From Dendrocalamus latiflorus (Eukaryota; Streptophyta; Magnoliopsida; Poales; Poaceae), in assembly GCA_017311315.1 (NCBI GenBank), contig CM029644.1, positions 28,849,606-28,913,605 on the forward strand: 64,000 nt of DNA, written 5' to 3'. The position numbers and the translations under genes are program-made. Below the pieces are notes generated by a model, which saw only the letters and a list, made by a program, of their open reading frames with translations, was not told the origin of the DNA and searched no databases. Below are positions 33,069 through 47,605 of the stretch, piece by piece; the first letter of the stretch is position 1; the number at the start of each line of letters is the position of its first letter.

Positions 33069-33359
33069 ACCCATATCTATTTGCAAAGCGTTCGTCTGTT
33101 CAAAATTTTTGTATACATCGTTGAATAAGGAATATGCCACATTCAAAGGAGCATATGTTACATAATAGGTAACATCGTGAATAAACCAGAGTGTTGAAAT
33201 TTGAGTTTGTTGTTTTCTTTAAAAACGTTCATTAAATTTTAGTCATCTAATGAATATACCGTACACAATGTTTAAAATATCCTCAGACATGCACAAAAAG
33301 CATGGAGTATTTCCTATGGGAACTATAACCATAGCGTGGATAATGTACGTGCAGTAAAA

Positions 33360-34070
33360 TTTTAACGGTAACCACGTTCAAAGCTACCAAGCCGAGCCAG
33401 ACGCAAAAGAAGGCTCGGCTCGGCTGGCCCACACCCACAGGAGCAGGGGCAGCAGCTGGCACCCAAAACAACAGCTGCAACTGGCCGCTCCGGGGGGCCC
33501 ACCTCGCGCCCTGTGGGGCCCACGTCGCAGCCACACGTCGCCCCCGGCATCCGCTTTAACGCCGCAGGCGGGGGTACGTGTGCGTAGGCCGCCGCATCGC
33601 GCGCCACGTGTGTCGACGGGCACGGCACGCGGGCCCCACGACAGCGCACCGCCCCCGAGGCCAACTTGCCCGTCGCCGCTCCGGGCCCACCCGCTGACTT
33701 TGCGGTCCATGATATGTGGTCCCTAGTTTTAACGGGCCCGCACGTCGGTGGCTGTACGGTACAGGCGTGTGGGCGTTTTTGTGGTGATGTAAGCGGGGGC
33801 GTGGGGGTTGTCGCGGCGCCTGCAGTGGGAGGACCCGTCACCCGGGCGGCCGACGGCGACGTGATGGCGTTTTGATCCACGTGTCGTGCGGCGGCGGGCA
33901 TGGGGCGAACGGGCGGCCGCGATGGAGCCTGTCTGTCACCGCGGTGGGGCCCGCATACAAGTGGTCCCCCGGCGGTGGGAGGCGTGGATCCTCTGCGGAT
34001 ATGGTGAGAAATCCTATGTGCCGTGCGCGGCATACACAACACCTGCCGCCCACCCGCTCGTAACATAGCG
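33360..34070. other. GC-rich island without a recognisable gene
   Basis: Abrupt GC enrichment, with repeated GGGCCCAC/GTGGGGCCC words, lies between AT-rich flanks. A 238-codon minus frame (33362-34078) spans it but has biased Ala/Pro/Gly/Arg content and no domain. It could be an unannotated promoter island or the remains of a TE. I see no inverted ends. Confidence 0.45.
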
Positions 34071-34177
34071 TGGAACAAGAAACCAAAATCGTGAAATATT
34101 AGGACATTCTTCCATAAAATGTATGGAACAACATCAATAAACTATTAAAACATTAAAATTAAACATATAGAATATTT

Positions 34178-34462
34178 CGGTGGTGATCATTTGTGCTTTT
34201 TTGGTGGCTTATGACTGAAAGCACTGTAGCTTGCTGAAAAAACGATGTAACTGATAGAGGCTTATTTAGCATAATTAAATTTAAAAAATTAAAAAATATA
34301 AAAAAATATGTTAGCCCATTATGTATAATACAAACACATACTTGAAAAAAAGAACCGGCAAAAAAGCTCAACAAAAAGCCAAAAGTTCAGAAAAGACGAA
34401 TTTTATGAATAGTGAAAAATAAGTCGGAAGTTAGAAACTGAAGTCCAAATGATCACAACCTT
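34178..34462 (-). mobile_element. MITE, hAT-like (minus orientation), third copy
   Basis: The ends GTGATCATTTG and CAAATGATCAC are inverted repeats. The interior is the reverse complement of the copy at 32786-33068 (GAACCGGCAAAAAAGCTCAA, TTAGCCCATTATGTATAATAC). Confidence 0.65.
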
Positions 34463-35549
34463 CATTTTAACCATTGAAACACTCAACACCTATTTAGTTT
34501 ATTCTCTATACCCAGTTCAAAATATACGTGTTGGAGCATCCTCCATAAATTACCGAAACATTACGAAGTAATATGCGAAATAATTTTTTTATCTATTGGA
34601 ACATATATTATATAATATTATTACTAAGTCTAAAATATACAAGTGGGATCTAGTTTCAAAATCTCATAATAAGAAACACGGTGGTTCAAATGGATCGTAA
34701 ATTGGACATTAAGTTTAAAAGATATGATCATTTAAAATTTTCAATTGCAAAAAAAGCTACCTCAATTCACGTAAACGTGAGTGGATGGGCTGAACAGCTT
34801 CGCGTAGTATGGGTTGCAGGTGGGCAACACGTGGCTTCTTGCTGTGCGAGTGGCGTATAAGTGCCCTCGCATATGGTCTACTTGGGGAGTTGAAGGGTGG
34901 TTGTGACTGATAATTTTTTGCCATAGCATAAGCGTTTATACGGATGAATCAGATGCTGATAAGTTACTTTGAAAAGACTGTTCTAATAAATCGTTTTGAA
35001 AAGATAATAAAAATCATTCTGTTTATTTATTTAAAAGAATCTATAAATTATAAATTATAAAACCGGAAAGAAGAAAGCTGAAGCCTTGCAGGGGTGTTAG
35101 ATGGGCGACACACCGTCGATGTCTGAGCCTCCAAATGTGTATTTACCTATGTTTGTAAGGATATCTGTATGTTCAAACTCTTATGCATGTTATTAATTTG
35201 CACTTTTAATTGATATAAAATTTAACAAAATGAGCTCAACGGGATCCACAAGCTGTCTGTTGTATTCTCAAGATGTTTTAATCTCATTTTGTTTACTAGA
35301 TATAAATTTGATATACATGTGATGAAAGGATTTCAAATACTAACACTTTTTTTTATAAAGATGAAAATCCACGACTAACGAGTTTGTCTTATCAATTTTC
35401 AACTTCAAAACATATTATTGTAAAGTTAACGTTTCATCGCGACACAAATACTGTCGATCCTTTAAAATTGCCCATAGCTTTGCTACTTGATCCGATCAGT
35501 TCTCAAAATTCTAGGTCCTGTTCTACCTACACAAGTTGGGTGGCCTGAC
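34463..35549. other. AT-rich intergenic stretch
   Basis: I see no gene, terminal repeat or tandem unit. Confidence 0.5.
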
Positions 35550-35554
35550 TGGCC

Positions 35555-38500
35555 TGAAACAAAACGATTTTGTCAAAAAACAAAAATTGATTTGAATCCC
35601 CTTTTCCCCTTTGCCCATCTCCTCCATTACCCAACTCTACACTAATCTCAAAGCAAAAACGCCCCTTAATCCTTGTCATCACGGCGTTATCACGGCTAGA
35701 ACGGGGAATCATCACGCGACACTGTTCATGTCGGGCAAAAAGCGTCGCCGCCTCCGATTTTTCTACCGCCGCCGACCTCCTCGCTCCTTCGCGCGCCCGC
35801 TCACCTCTGCCAGCTCCCGCCCACCCGTCAGCCACCGTACTACACCCATAAATGCGCCCTGACACCGCCCTGACCGGCCGCAAGGCGTGGCAGCGCCGCC
35901 GCCGTCCGCACGCCCCGCCTCTGCCCCCTTCGCGCGTTTTCTCCTCACGGCCGACAACCAGTCCCTCTGACACTCTTGACTGCCGCCCTGTACCGCCCTA
36001 GCCAGCTGCATCCACCCGGAAGCCCTCGAGCAACCCCGGCCTTTCCCGAAACCACCGCCGCCAAATATCTCCTCTCCCCTCTCTGGCGCCAACCGCCTTT
36101 CCCATCTAATTAAACCATCCCAAGCCCTTCATTAGACCCCATCAACCCTACTGAAGCTCACCAAGCACCCCAAGCTCCCGCATTCTCCCCCATTGCCGGT
36201 AAATTCGAAAATCCCCAATTGCGGAGCCCTAATTCAATGTCCCATCTCCAGCCATCTTCTTTCCAATTCCAATCGCCCTTAGCTTCTCCATAGCCCTAGT
36301 ATCAGACCCCAACCGCCGCCTTTGCCCCTCATCCACTCATCTTCCCCGGCGTCGTTCACCCCTTCTCCACCGCCTACCCCCACCGTGGCCAGCTTAGCCC
36401 AAGCCTCCCGAGCTTCGGCCAAACCCCCTCCAAGCTTCCCCACACCCCAAGGATGCCCTAGCCCCGACCCAATTGCCCGATGAACCTCCCGGTCACTCCA
36501 ATTTTCAAAAACGGCCGAGAAAGAGAGAGGCTCACCGCCGGCGAACGCCACTTCCACCGGTCCTCCAAACCCTAAAAATGGAATCCCCATGTCCCACTGA
36601 GTCCGTCCATACTCTCCTCCACCGTCGCAAAACTCCCCACCGCCGCCAGCAGCCACCGCAGTCCTCCCCTGTCCCCTGCACACGCGTGGGCTCGAGTGAG
36701 GAAGAAGAACAGTGTGCCCCGACCGCACCGCCCCGTCTCGGCTGGATCGAGCCCGTTCGTCCGCGCCGGACGCGCCCGACCCGAGCCCGACCGAAGCGCC
36801 CCGGCTGGACCCGCTCGCCCCCGCGCCCGTTGCGTCCGACCCGAGCCGCCCTGCGACGCGGTCGCGCCGAGCTAGATCCCCGAGCCCGTTGAACAGTGCA
36901 CCGAGCCCAATGAATAGTAACCGACCCAAAGCCCAAAATGTATATTTATACTCCCCGGATTCGTTTCGAGCCCGCCAACCCAAATCCAAGGCCCATTTCC
37001 TCATATAACCCTCCTATAAACCTACAATCCCCATTTAATGGAGTTTTTCGAATTTTCTTTATTCTTTTATTTTCTTATTCCTCGCTCATTTCTTCGGGCA
37101 TGGAATTAATATTTATTTTCTTGCTTTGCGCTAGCTTCTGGAGTCGAGTTTGCATAGGAGCAAGAAGGTGAAGCGCAAGCCCAAGTCCAATCCGCTGAAG
37201 AGTTTGAATTAATTGAAGTAGTCGATCAGCAAGGCAAGTCACACATATTTTTGAATATATTGATCCTACATTTCCTGAATTATTTATTTACATGTACTTT
37301 CATTATGTTATTTTCATACTGACATTTTATATACATTAAATGCTTGGAATGACATGATATTAGCTATATCCTACCACCCGAAAAGCCCAGTTTAACTTGA
37401 TGGTCATATTCACCTTGACAAACTTAGTTACATAAAATATAAGATTAATCTTATCATCGTAGTTAGGGACATCACATATTTATACTGTTAAGGTCTGGTG
37501 TTGGTCTAGAGTTTTGGAAAGTTGAAAATAGGATAAGTGAGGACCGCAGAGATGGATCCGAGGACCCTTATCCTAGGGTGGAGGCTGGTTGTGGATTGGT
37601 GGCAGTACAGGGTGTATTGAATATGGGTTTGTGCGTGGATGATGCCTCAGTTAAAATGTAAGGACTAGACCCTTATGCTGAGTAACGGACATAGTAACCG
37701 CCCAACCACAAGCGTTGATTTGGTCAAACTTGACTTCGTCAACTTCAATTGAACCTCGGCAACTGGAAAGGGGGAGGCAGAGGGTGAGTCGGTATGGGTT
37801 GTGGTTAACCATACAACTGTAGGGCTGCGATAAGTCGGACGAGATCCGTGGGGTCATCCGGGCTTGTCGAGATTAAACACCTACTGGGCGGAGTCTATAT
37901 AAAGAATTGAGCAGTGAACGTCCTTGTTGTCTTAACTCTTTAGCGGGAGTTAAGGGATCTTGTGGGTAAAGCAGGGCAGCTTTGCAAAGTCATGACAAAT
38001 GGTATTCGAATACGCCGTGCTTCCGGTAAACGAAGCTGTGTTTAATGGGTGAATCCAGTAATGAGGCATAAGTAGTTTTGATAATGATTTGGAAATGTTG
38101 AATATTGATAATCAAGTTTGTAAACCCCTTTTACTTTAATGAAGTACATTTTAAAGGTTTTCAAGTGGTTCCAACTAAAACTGCATCCACATAAAATAAT
38201 AAACCCTATTCCCTATTTACTTGATATTCCATGCATGTAGTTAATGTTGGACTCCGTGTGACTTGTTGAGTACGGTAGTTGTACTCATACTTGCTAAAAA
38301 CATAACAGAAACAACAAATATTGAAGAGGCAGGAGAAGACGAAGAGGTGATTTTGTACGAGGTCGATGAAGCGTGGAGTTAGGATTGTTCTTCGCTCGAG
38401 TGTGCCTGTGGTTTCTTTTGTGTAATGTGTAACTAAGGGCAGTTGACCCTACTGTGATACTTGGCTTTCGCCTTTATATTGTAATAAAGTTCGCTTTTGC

Positions 38501-38609
38501 TCTTAAGCTTGTGTTGGCAATGTTATACACTCGTTGGATATACTCGCAGTTGAACAGTCCTGGGCAGCTGCGAGGATTTCACAATACTCCCAGAAATGGG
38601 GGTGTTACA
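35555..38609 (+). mobile_element. Solo LTR of a Tekay-type Ty3-gypsy element, 3055 bp, TSD TGGCC
   Basis: It starts TGAAACAAAACG and ends GGGGGTGTTACA. It is flanked by an exact five-base direct repeat TGGCC (35550-35554 and 38610-38614). Its layout parallels the Tekay-like 3' LTR (a GC-rich first half, then an AT-rich half with the TTGTGGGTAAAG..TATTCGAATACGCCGTGC core at 37960-38020). It is homologous block by block to 7442-10671. No polymerase domain is found inside or beside it, so the internal region was lost by recombination. Frames in its GC-rich part (for example 36279-37004) have no recognisable domain. Confidence 0.85.
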
Positions 38610-38694
38610 TGGCCTCTACGTAGCGTACCCTTTCGTTCTAGTTCTATTGCGCGCAATAAGGCCGTGTTTATATTGAGGGACTAGAAGGTAGTCA

Positions 38695-39191
38695 TAGGGG
38701 TGGCAATTTTCTCAATGGAGGCCAGGGGCCTCACGGAGAATTTCTCTATCAAGAGCGGAAGTGGGCCCGATCTCCCCCACGGGGCAATAGGGATAGACCC
38801 TGTTACACTAGCGGAGTGGGAATGAGGGTCGTGCTTCCCCGCGGGATCTCACAGGACTGATAAAAATAAAAAATAATATATTATAGTTTTAATTATGAGA
38901 GATTGTACCCTTTTCTTGTATATATTGGACCAAAACATGAATCTATATATTAGAATATATATTTTAAAGCCATATTTTAAAAAAAGTATACTTAAATAAT
39001 TATAAATTAATAAAAAAATATATTATTATTTTTAAAAAATAACTGAGCCTGTTTTTAATCCCCGTAGGAGTTGGGTCCTCACAGGGACAAGAGCAAGCTT
39101 CTCCTATAAGCATAATGGGATCGTGCGTGGGGTTGGGCTAGCGGGGATCGAGGTAGGGTCGCTAGGGCCCCCAGTCCCATTGCCACCCCTA
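38695..39191. mobile_element. Non-autonomous DNA element, TIR TAGGGGTGGCAAT
   Basis: TAGGGGTGGCAAT at 38695-38707 is repeated inverted as ATTGCCACCCCTA at 39179-39191. The interior is rich in GGGGATCG/GCGGGG words and has no coding region. The TIR resembles that of abundant plant hAT-type elements, but the superfamily is an inference. Confidence 0.7.
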
Positions 39192-39415
39192 GATAGCCAA
39201 GATGTCTATGAACCTAGATCGACATAATTGACAGAAGTCTTTTAGAGTATAGATATAACAAAGTCCTTTAGAGTGTATATATATGGCCCGCTCCTCCATT
39301 GCCACCCCTAGATAGCCAAGATGTCTATGAACCCTAGAACGACATAATTGACCAAAGTCTTTTAGAGTATGCATATAACAAAGTCCTTTAGAGTGTGTGT
39401 GTGTATGTATATATA
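39178..39415 (+). repeat. 119-bp tandem duplication
   Basis: The unit starting CATTGCCACCCCTAGATAGC occurs at 39178 and again at 39297. Both copies run through AAGATGTCTATGAACC and AACAAAGTCCTTTAGAGTGT. The first copy includes the right end of the 38695 element, so the duplication came after that insertion. Confidence 0.85.
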
Positions 39416-39417
39416 TA

Positions 39418-39790
39418 GGAAAAATACCTTTTACACCCGGGTGTAATTACACCCACCTCTAATATACCACCTAAACAAACTTGAAATACTCCTTTACCAC
39501 TTTAGGTATACTCGTATACTAATTATAAGATACTCCAATGTGAACCACACGAAAAAATTGCAAAGGAATCCATAGTTTTTAGCGTACTTTGTAAATACCT
39601 TCATATACGTATATAAAAAGGAGTATGTCTAAAAAAATATACATACCACCTCTGAAAAATTGTACATACCACTTAGATAGTCTTAAATACTCGTATACTA
39701 CATGTACATACTCTCCGTTACGTGAGATACTCCTTATGTTATGAGATACAACATAGGGAGTAATTACACCCGGGAGTAGAAAAGAGGTTT

Positions 39791-39792
<2 letters not shown>
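39418..39792. mobile_element. MITE-like element, 375 bp, 37-bp inverted ends
   Basis: GGAAAAATACC...CACCCGGGTGTAATTACACCC at the left mirrors GGGAGTAATTACACCCGGGAG...GGTTTCC at the right. The interior (ATACCACCTAAA-AAACTTGAAATACT and others) is repeated at 42178-42465. It is flanked by TA runs. The last 29 bases are repeated at 39881-39909 between two TA tracts. Confidence 0.75.
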
Positions 39793-42150
<2,358 letters not shown>

Positions 42151-42177
42151 GCGTAGTATGTGTGTGTGTGTGTGTAT

Positions 42178-42465
42178 GAAAAATATTATACCACCTAAAT
42201 AAACTTGAAATACTATTTTATCACTTTAGCTATACTCGTACGCTAATTATAAGATGCTTCAATGTGAACCACACGAAAAATTGTAAGAGAGCCCATAGTT
42301 TTTAGTGTATTTTGTAAATACCTTCATATCGCACATACAAAGGAGTATGTTGAAGAAAATATACATGTCACCTCTGAAAAATTGTTCATACCACCTAGGT
42401 AGTCTTAAATACTCATATGCTACACGTACATACCCTCCACTACGCGAGATACTCACTACGCTGAA
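42178..42465 (+). mobile_element. Second copy of the 39418-type MITE, ends decayed
   Basis: Collinear with 39450-39760: ATACCACCTAAATAAACTTG, ACTCGTACGCTAATTATAAG, TCAATGTGAACCACACGAAA and CATACCACCTAGGTAGTCTT. The terminal CACCCGGGTGTAATTACACC blocks are missing, so it is truncated. Confidence 0.7.
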
Positions 42466-42469
42466 ATGA

Positions 42470-42800
42470 GGCACCATGATTTTAAATGCATCAATTCCAT
42501 CTAAATTTGGGTATATTTTTTGAAAATATCAGTTTTAGGGTATATACTCATCTATAACAATTCAAATGAAACGTATAAGTTTGAAAATATATACTCAAAT
42601 TCAACGTTTTGAACAAATTTAGATCACATACTTTGCTGATTTATATATATAATCAGTATATACCTGTAATCAAACTATCATAAAAAAGAAACTACAATTT
42701 AAATTTTAATTTAAACTTGTTTGAACCAGTTAGTAAACTAGTTAAACTTGATATGTAAAAAATTTAAAATTTTTCACATACGATACATACTTATCGTTGA
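42470..42800 (-). mobile_element. AT-rich inverted-repeat element (copy 2 of a pair)
   Basis: This is the reverse complement of 20230-20568 along its length, beginning GGCACCATGATTTTAAATG. It directly adjoins the 42178-42465 element. Confidence 0.6.
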
Positions 42801-45068
42801 CAAATTGGAGCTCAGCCTTCAAAACTCGACTACTAGCTTACATGAGAAGTAAGCATGAATCATGAATCACCCAACACTTAAAAAGAGCTATAGCCAACGT
42901 TAATTCTCAACCATCCAGCTAATCAGCAAGCACTCATCTGAATAGTATGCAGACATCAAGCCTGACCAGTGACCTTTTGCATGAAAAAAAAAACACATGA
43001 TAACCTCTAGATCAGCAGCAACGAATTGCTGTACAGAGGATAAGCCATACGACCAACCTACATGTGTCCCCGTCGCAAGAGATCCGGCAAATCCGCGAGG
43101 CGGGGAACAAGATCTTGGGGATATCGATTTTGTACGATGTTGGCCACCGAAAAAAGGAATCGGCGGTCGGCGATCTGACGCTGTCAGATTCAAACCCCAA
43201 TAATTAAGTCACGCTCAAATAAACTATTATCGTCAGATATAGCAAAAAAAATAAATTAACTAAGATAAAAAAATCATAAGCTATTATTGTTAAACTAAAC
43301 GCCCTCTAGCTCCTTATCTTCTCATTTCCTCTTCTGCTCTGCTTCGCTGTGGTGTACCGTGGTTGGATGATGACCATTGCCCAATTAGAGAGCTTGTACT
43401 TCTGAAATTTTTGCTAAATTGGCTCTTAGGCACCATTTTTTTTTGTAGCTTTAGCCTCCTTTGTATTTTTGTGTGTGTGCAAATCTAGCTTTTTTCTGAG
43501 CATGAAATTATGGAAGGCCGACACGTGGCAAATCCGTGCTCGGAGAACACGGAAACTCTATTTCTGTGGTATTGTATCGCGATTTTTTAAATTTCACACT
43601 AGGGGAGCGCGGAAAATAGCATTACGTGTTGCGGTGTATTGTAGGTACAGTACAAAAGCCACACTACAGTACCATGGATTTAGAGTTTTTGCGCTCTTTG
43701 AGCACGAATTTGCCATGTGTTAGGTTCGGATAATTCCGCATTTGGGAGTGGGTTAAATTTACGAAAAAATACTCAAGAGGTGGAAGTTGCAAAAAAAGAC
43801 GCCAGAGAGCCAAAGGAGTACAGATTTCTGCACTTCCGGCCTCTTAAGGATGGTTAGACTAGCATTATTGTTATCTGTAGTTGCTAATCTATGTACAGAG
43901 ATTCGGTTTAGATGGTGTAAAGTTTTTCTTTTCGACACCATGTACCTGTACTAGCTTAGCTCGTAAATAAAATGAACTTGGAAGTGAAGGAGCTAGATGC
44001 TTTTAGTTCGTACGAGTAGTAAATGTGCATACAGTCATTCTGCTCCTTCAGTTTCAAAAAATGGCGACTTCGAAAAATAAAAAGGTCGCTCTTCTGAGTA
44101 ATTGTTAGCTTTTCGACCCGTTAATCTCAAATCTACACAGCTTACGACGACGATCCCATCTAAACTAAAATCGTATGAGGATCGATTATCTATCTATTTA
44201 TCTGGGGGTGGCATGTGGCGATGACAATGATGGATATACCCTAGCTTTATTAGCTACTCTTTTTTTTTAAGCAAAAAAGACTTGGATCCAACACGCAATC
44301 GACCACAGCTGCTGCCTGTTGGACACCCGGCGTTTTATATAAAGAGCAAGTTGCAATTCGATCCTGTGTTGTACAGTCTCGTTGTAGCGTACCCATTGGC
44401 GTAGGATTTAATACTTGTTAATTGCCAACTTGCCTATCATAATTAACTCGTACTAGTACTCATAGCTAGCGAGTAGTGATCCTCTAATTAAGTGAGTCGT
44501 TCACAAAAGCAAAAGGCTAAAAGTCATGTTCTTTTGTACCACCGTGGAAGGTTTTAAGTTATGATAATGGTTTTTGTTTGTATTTTTTTTAAGATGATGA
44601 TATTAAGCTGTCGATGTAGTTGATTTTAGATTCAAAAAATTATTTAAAAATTCAAAAATTATTTAGAAAAACCGTCTCATTTATATGACTCGCAAGAGAA
44701 ACGGAAACACAAGGACAGAAAGAATCGGCCTAAATTCGATACTACTTGAAGGTGAAAAGGACGATGCAGTGACTGTGCGAGTCACAGACTGACGCGGCTG
44801 CTGCTGGTAGGCACGTCATTGGTGAGGTCCGGTACTTGCTGGCTTTTTTGTGGGTGGCCCACTGTCACAGAGACAGGAGCAGGAGCTACAATGCTCGAGG
44901 TACGTACGAATACGTACGTGTCCACCATATACAGGACTGTTCATGTGTTGGTTATGTCTCGTACTTCACCAGTGATGTCGTGTCAGTGATCGAATTCTCG
45001 CGTTCCACGTGGGTTTAAAGAGAGAGCGAGAGAGTGATTGGTATCTAGCCATCCGCTGGGATCCAATA
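42801..45068. other. Long intergenic stretch
   Basis: Mixed composition. 43210-43310 resembles a decayed MITE (AT-rich, TTAAACTAAACGCCCTC). No frame has a recognisable domain, and I found no paired inverted ends. Confidence 0.45.
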
Positions 45069-45281
45069 GGACCTGTTTGGTTGTCTGTATGAGCTGATGC
45101 AGCTGTATAAGCGTGATCAGGTTGAGTAGAGAAGGTCATCAGCCGTGTTTCTCCTCAGCCTGGCTCCAGTTAATTTTTTGCATCCGCTCGTGCAGGCTCT
45201 TACCCCGATGCAGGCAACCAAACACCATCTCCCTGCATGCGCTGGTGCGAACCACCCCGATGCAGGCAACCAAACAGCCCC
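45069..45281. mobile_element. MITE, 213 bp, TIR GGACCTGTTTGGTTG
   Basis: GGACCTGTTTGGTTG at the left pairs with CAACCAAACAGCCCC at the right. TA lies on each side as a possible target duplication. The phrase CCCGATGCAGGCAACCAAACA is duplicated inside (about 45207 and 45257). Confidence 0.7.
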
Positions 45282-47375
45282 TATTAGACCGAGTGCAAGT
45301 AGCATCTGCTTGAAACACACGGATTTACATGAATTTTGTAGACTATAGATTTTATATAAAATTGCGGCGTTCTAAGCAGAGCTTTTACCTTAATTCCTTA
45401 TATGTATGCTTACAAGATGTTAAAAGAACCGAAAAGTGTACGCTGCATTCGTCTACATCCTGTGCATGTGCCGAAAGCAGAGCAAATTGTTACGTTGAGC
45501 ATGTGCACACAGGTTCTTAATAGACGTGTCACGTGTCGAGCTAACAAACTGCTCCATCGATCGCCGACCTTCTGCTCACATCGCACGCAGCTGTGTGTCC
45601 ACTGGTCGACCACGTTCTCCTTGATTATATTAGAAGGTACTCCCCCAGAAACTGCTTGTACAAGACACTCCATTTCGTTGTTTTGTGAAGGAAAACAAGA
45701 ATACTTTGGTCTTTTTTTGACTGTGAATTATGATTTTTAACTATAGCTTATTAATTTAATAAATAGTAATTACTAAGAGAAGTAAGAAGTTAGAAACCGC
45801 TAAAAAACCAAAAGAGCACGGCGATTTATTGTTGATCGTGATATCTAATGTCAGCCAGCAACCTTGGTAAGGAATACTCCATGTGCAGTTACGTGGCAAA
45901 AGTGCACGCGGCACAGTTCAGTGGATTGAGAAGGGGATTTACAGGCAGAACTATGTTTTAAATCGCCAATCGAGCTCGATTGACAGATGCAGAGCCTCGG
46001 TTTTTAGCTAACGATCGAAGTTGGACTTCAGACACCAACCATGAGCTATGGCGTGTGAAATCCATGGCTTCCATTGAACGAAAGAATTTGGATGGCTTTT
46101 TTAGACTGTAGTTTGTGATTTATAGATTAAAATTTTGAATTTTGTATTTGTAAGAGGCAGTATATAAATAAAATAGTCACATGCAATTTTGGTAGATACA
46201 GCTAAACTCAATACTCTTTTACTATAATTTTTCTGTTAATCTTATCTTAAAAACAAAATATTTAAAAATTAATTACTATAGTATAAACTATAAACCACGA
46301 GTGCAAGAACAAACCAAAGAATCAATGCAAATGTAAACACCTTCGAAGCCAGAAACTCCTGAGAGACCTACATGTACTTCTTTGACAAGTTACCGGACAG
46401 AGGCTGAGGTGGTGCTTAATGGCCTTATAAACTTAAGTTTCTAGTTCTTTTATAGTGTAACAGCTGAAAATGTATTATACATGTTATTAAGTTTTTTATG
46501 TAATTAATTTTTTTAAAAAATTTAAATCATTACATATAATACAAAAAAATAAAAAAAATAAAAATTAAGAAGCTGAAAACAGAAGTACATTGAAGTATAT
46601 CCCGAACCGAGTGATCAAACCCAATTTTGACAACGCCATGCATGTCCATAGCGCTTCGCTGAACGCATCAGCATACGAACGAATCAATTTTTTTTGCCAC
46701 TTTTAATATTGACATCGAGACTCTGTCACTTACATGTAGGGTCACTTGAGTCATTGACAATAGGGCCGGGTGGCAAATCTGTTGCCACTCGAGTCGTAAG
46801 GGTGGCAAATAAATAAATTTTTCAAGGGAGGCAACAGCAATAGCAAAAGGACGTACGTGTAAAAGCGCAGAAAGGTCCACTGCGTACATTCCTTAACCAC
46901 TCATGCAAATTCGATCGGCCTTACCCTCCTGGCCAACTTGCAAAAGAAAGTTGCCGAGAAAAAAAAAAGGTTATGCCTTTTCCTTCTCTCTTCTCATCAC
47001 GTCTCCAAGATCGATCGATCGATCGATCTAGAGAGAGAGAGGCTCAGGTAATAGTTTATGTGCACGGCGCCAAATTGGACGGCCTCCACGGCGTGCATGC
47101 ATGCATCTGGAGCAACTTGGCCCTGATGTTGGTATGCATGATAACGTGTTTGCACCTTGTAGATTGGGAAAAGTGGACGCGTATTGATATATGAAAGATG
47201 CAGATTCCTTCACTCACTGACTTACTCCTGCTTGGTAGAGAATCACTTTTGGGTGGTTTTTTACAGCAGCTTTATTTTTTATTTTTGAATTTTGCCTCTT
47301 CGTGAAAGATTTTATATATGATTTTGATTAGTATAATTGAACTTGATATAATATCTCCTATAATCTACATATAAG
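45282..47375. other. Long intergenic stretch with decayed AT-rich MITE-like pieces
   Basis: 45700-45820, 46090-46320 and 46435-46605 are AT-rich blocks with partial inverted symmetry and words such as ACTATAG and AAAAATTAAGAAGCTGAAAA, resembling the MITE families above. A short GATC tetranucleotide run lies near 47012. No gene is supported. Confidence 0.4.
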
Positions 47376-47605
47376 GCACGTTCTTTTTGGCTGCGGCTTT
47401 TAGCTTTTGGGTTGTTTGTACGAGAGATTACAGAGTAACAGAAACTCACGTACGGTTTTTGCCAATATAAATGAAGTCAATAAAGTATGTACTACAATTA
47501 ACTAGTAGATCCTATTTTGAAAAAATACTTCGTTTAAAAGTTAGTTGCTGTAGAAAAGCTGAAAATTAGCTTTTAGAAGCTGAAAAGAATAAGGTCATAG
47601 ACTCT
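47376..47605 (+). mobile_element. MITE-like element, partner of the one at 18899-19112
   Basis: It shares ordered blocks with the insertion in the GDPD pseudogene intron. The ends AAGGCACGTTCTTTTTGGCTG and AGCTGAAAAGAATAAGG are loosely inverted. It has no coding capacity. Confidence 0.5.

Noticed and set aside
33362..34078. 238-codon minus-strand frame
   Set aside because: Biased Ala/Pro/Gly composition in a GC-rich island, no motif, and no splice or start context that stands out.
36279..37004. 241-codon minus-strand frame
   Set aside because: It lies wholly inside the solo LTR 35555-38609, antisense to it, without any domain.
42900..43203. Overlapping frames of 62-97 codons on both strands
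   Set aside because: No recognisable domain and both strands are equally open; not called as a gene.
47005..47060. MicroRNA precursor near the GATC run
   Set aside because: No long fold-back with a recognisable mature miRNA could be found by eye.
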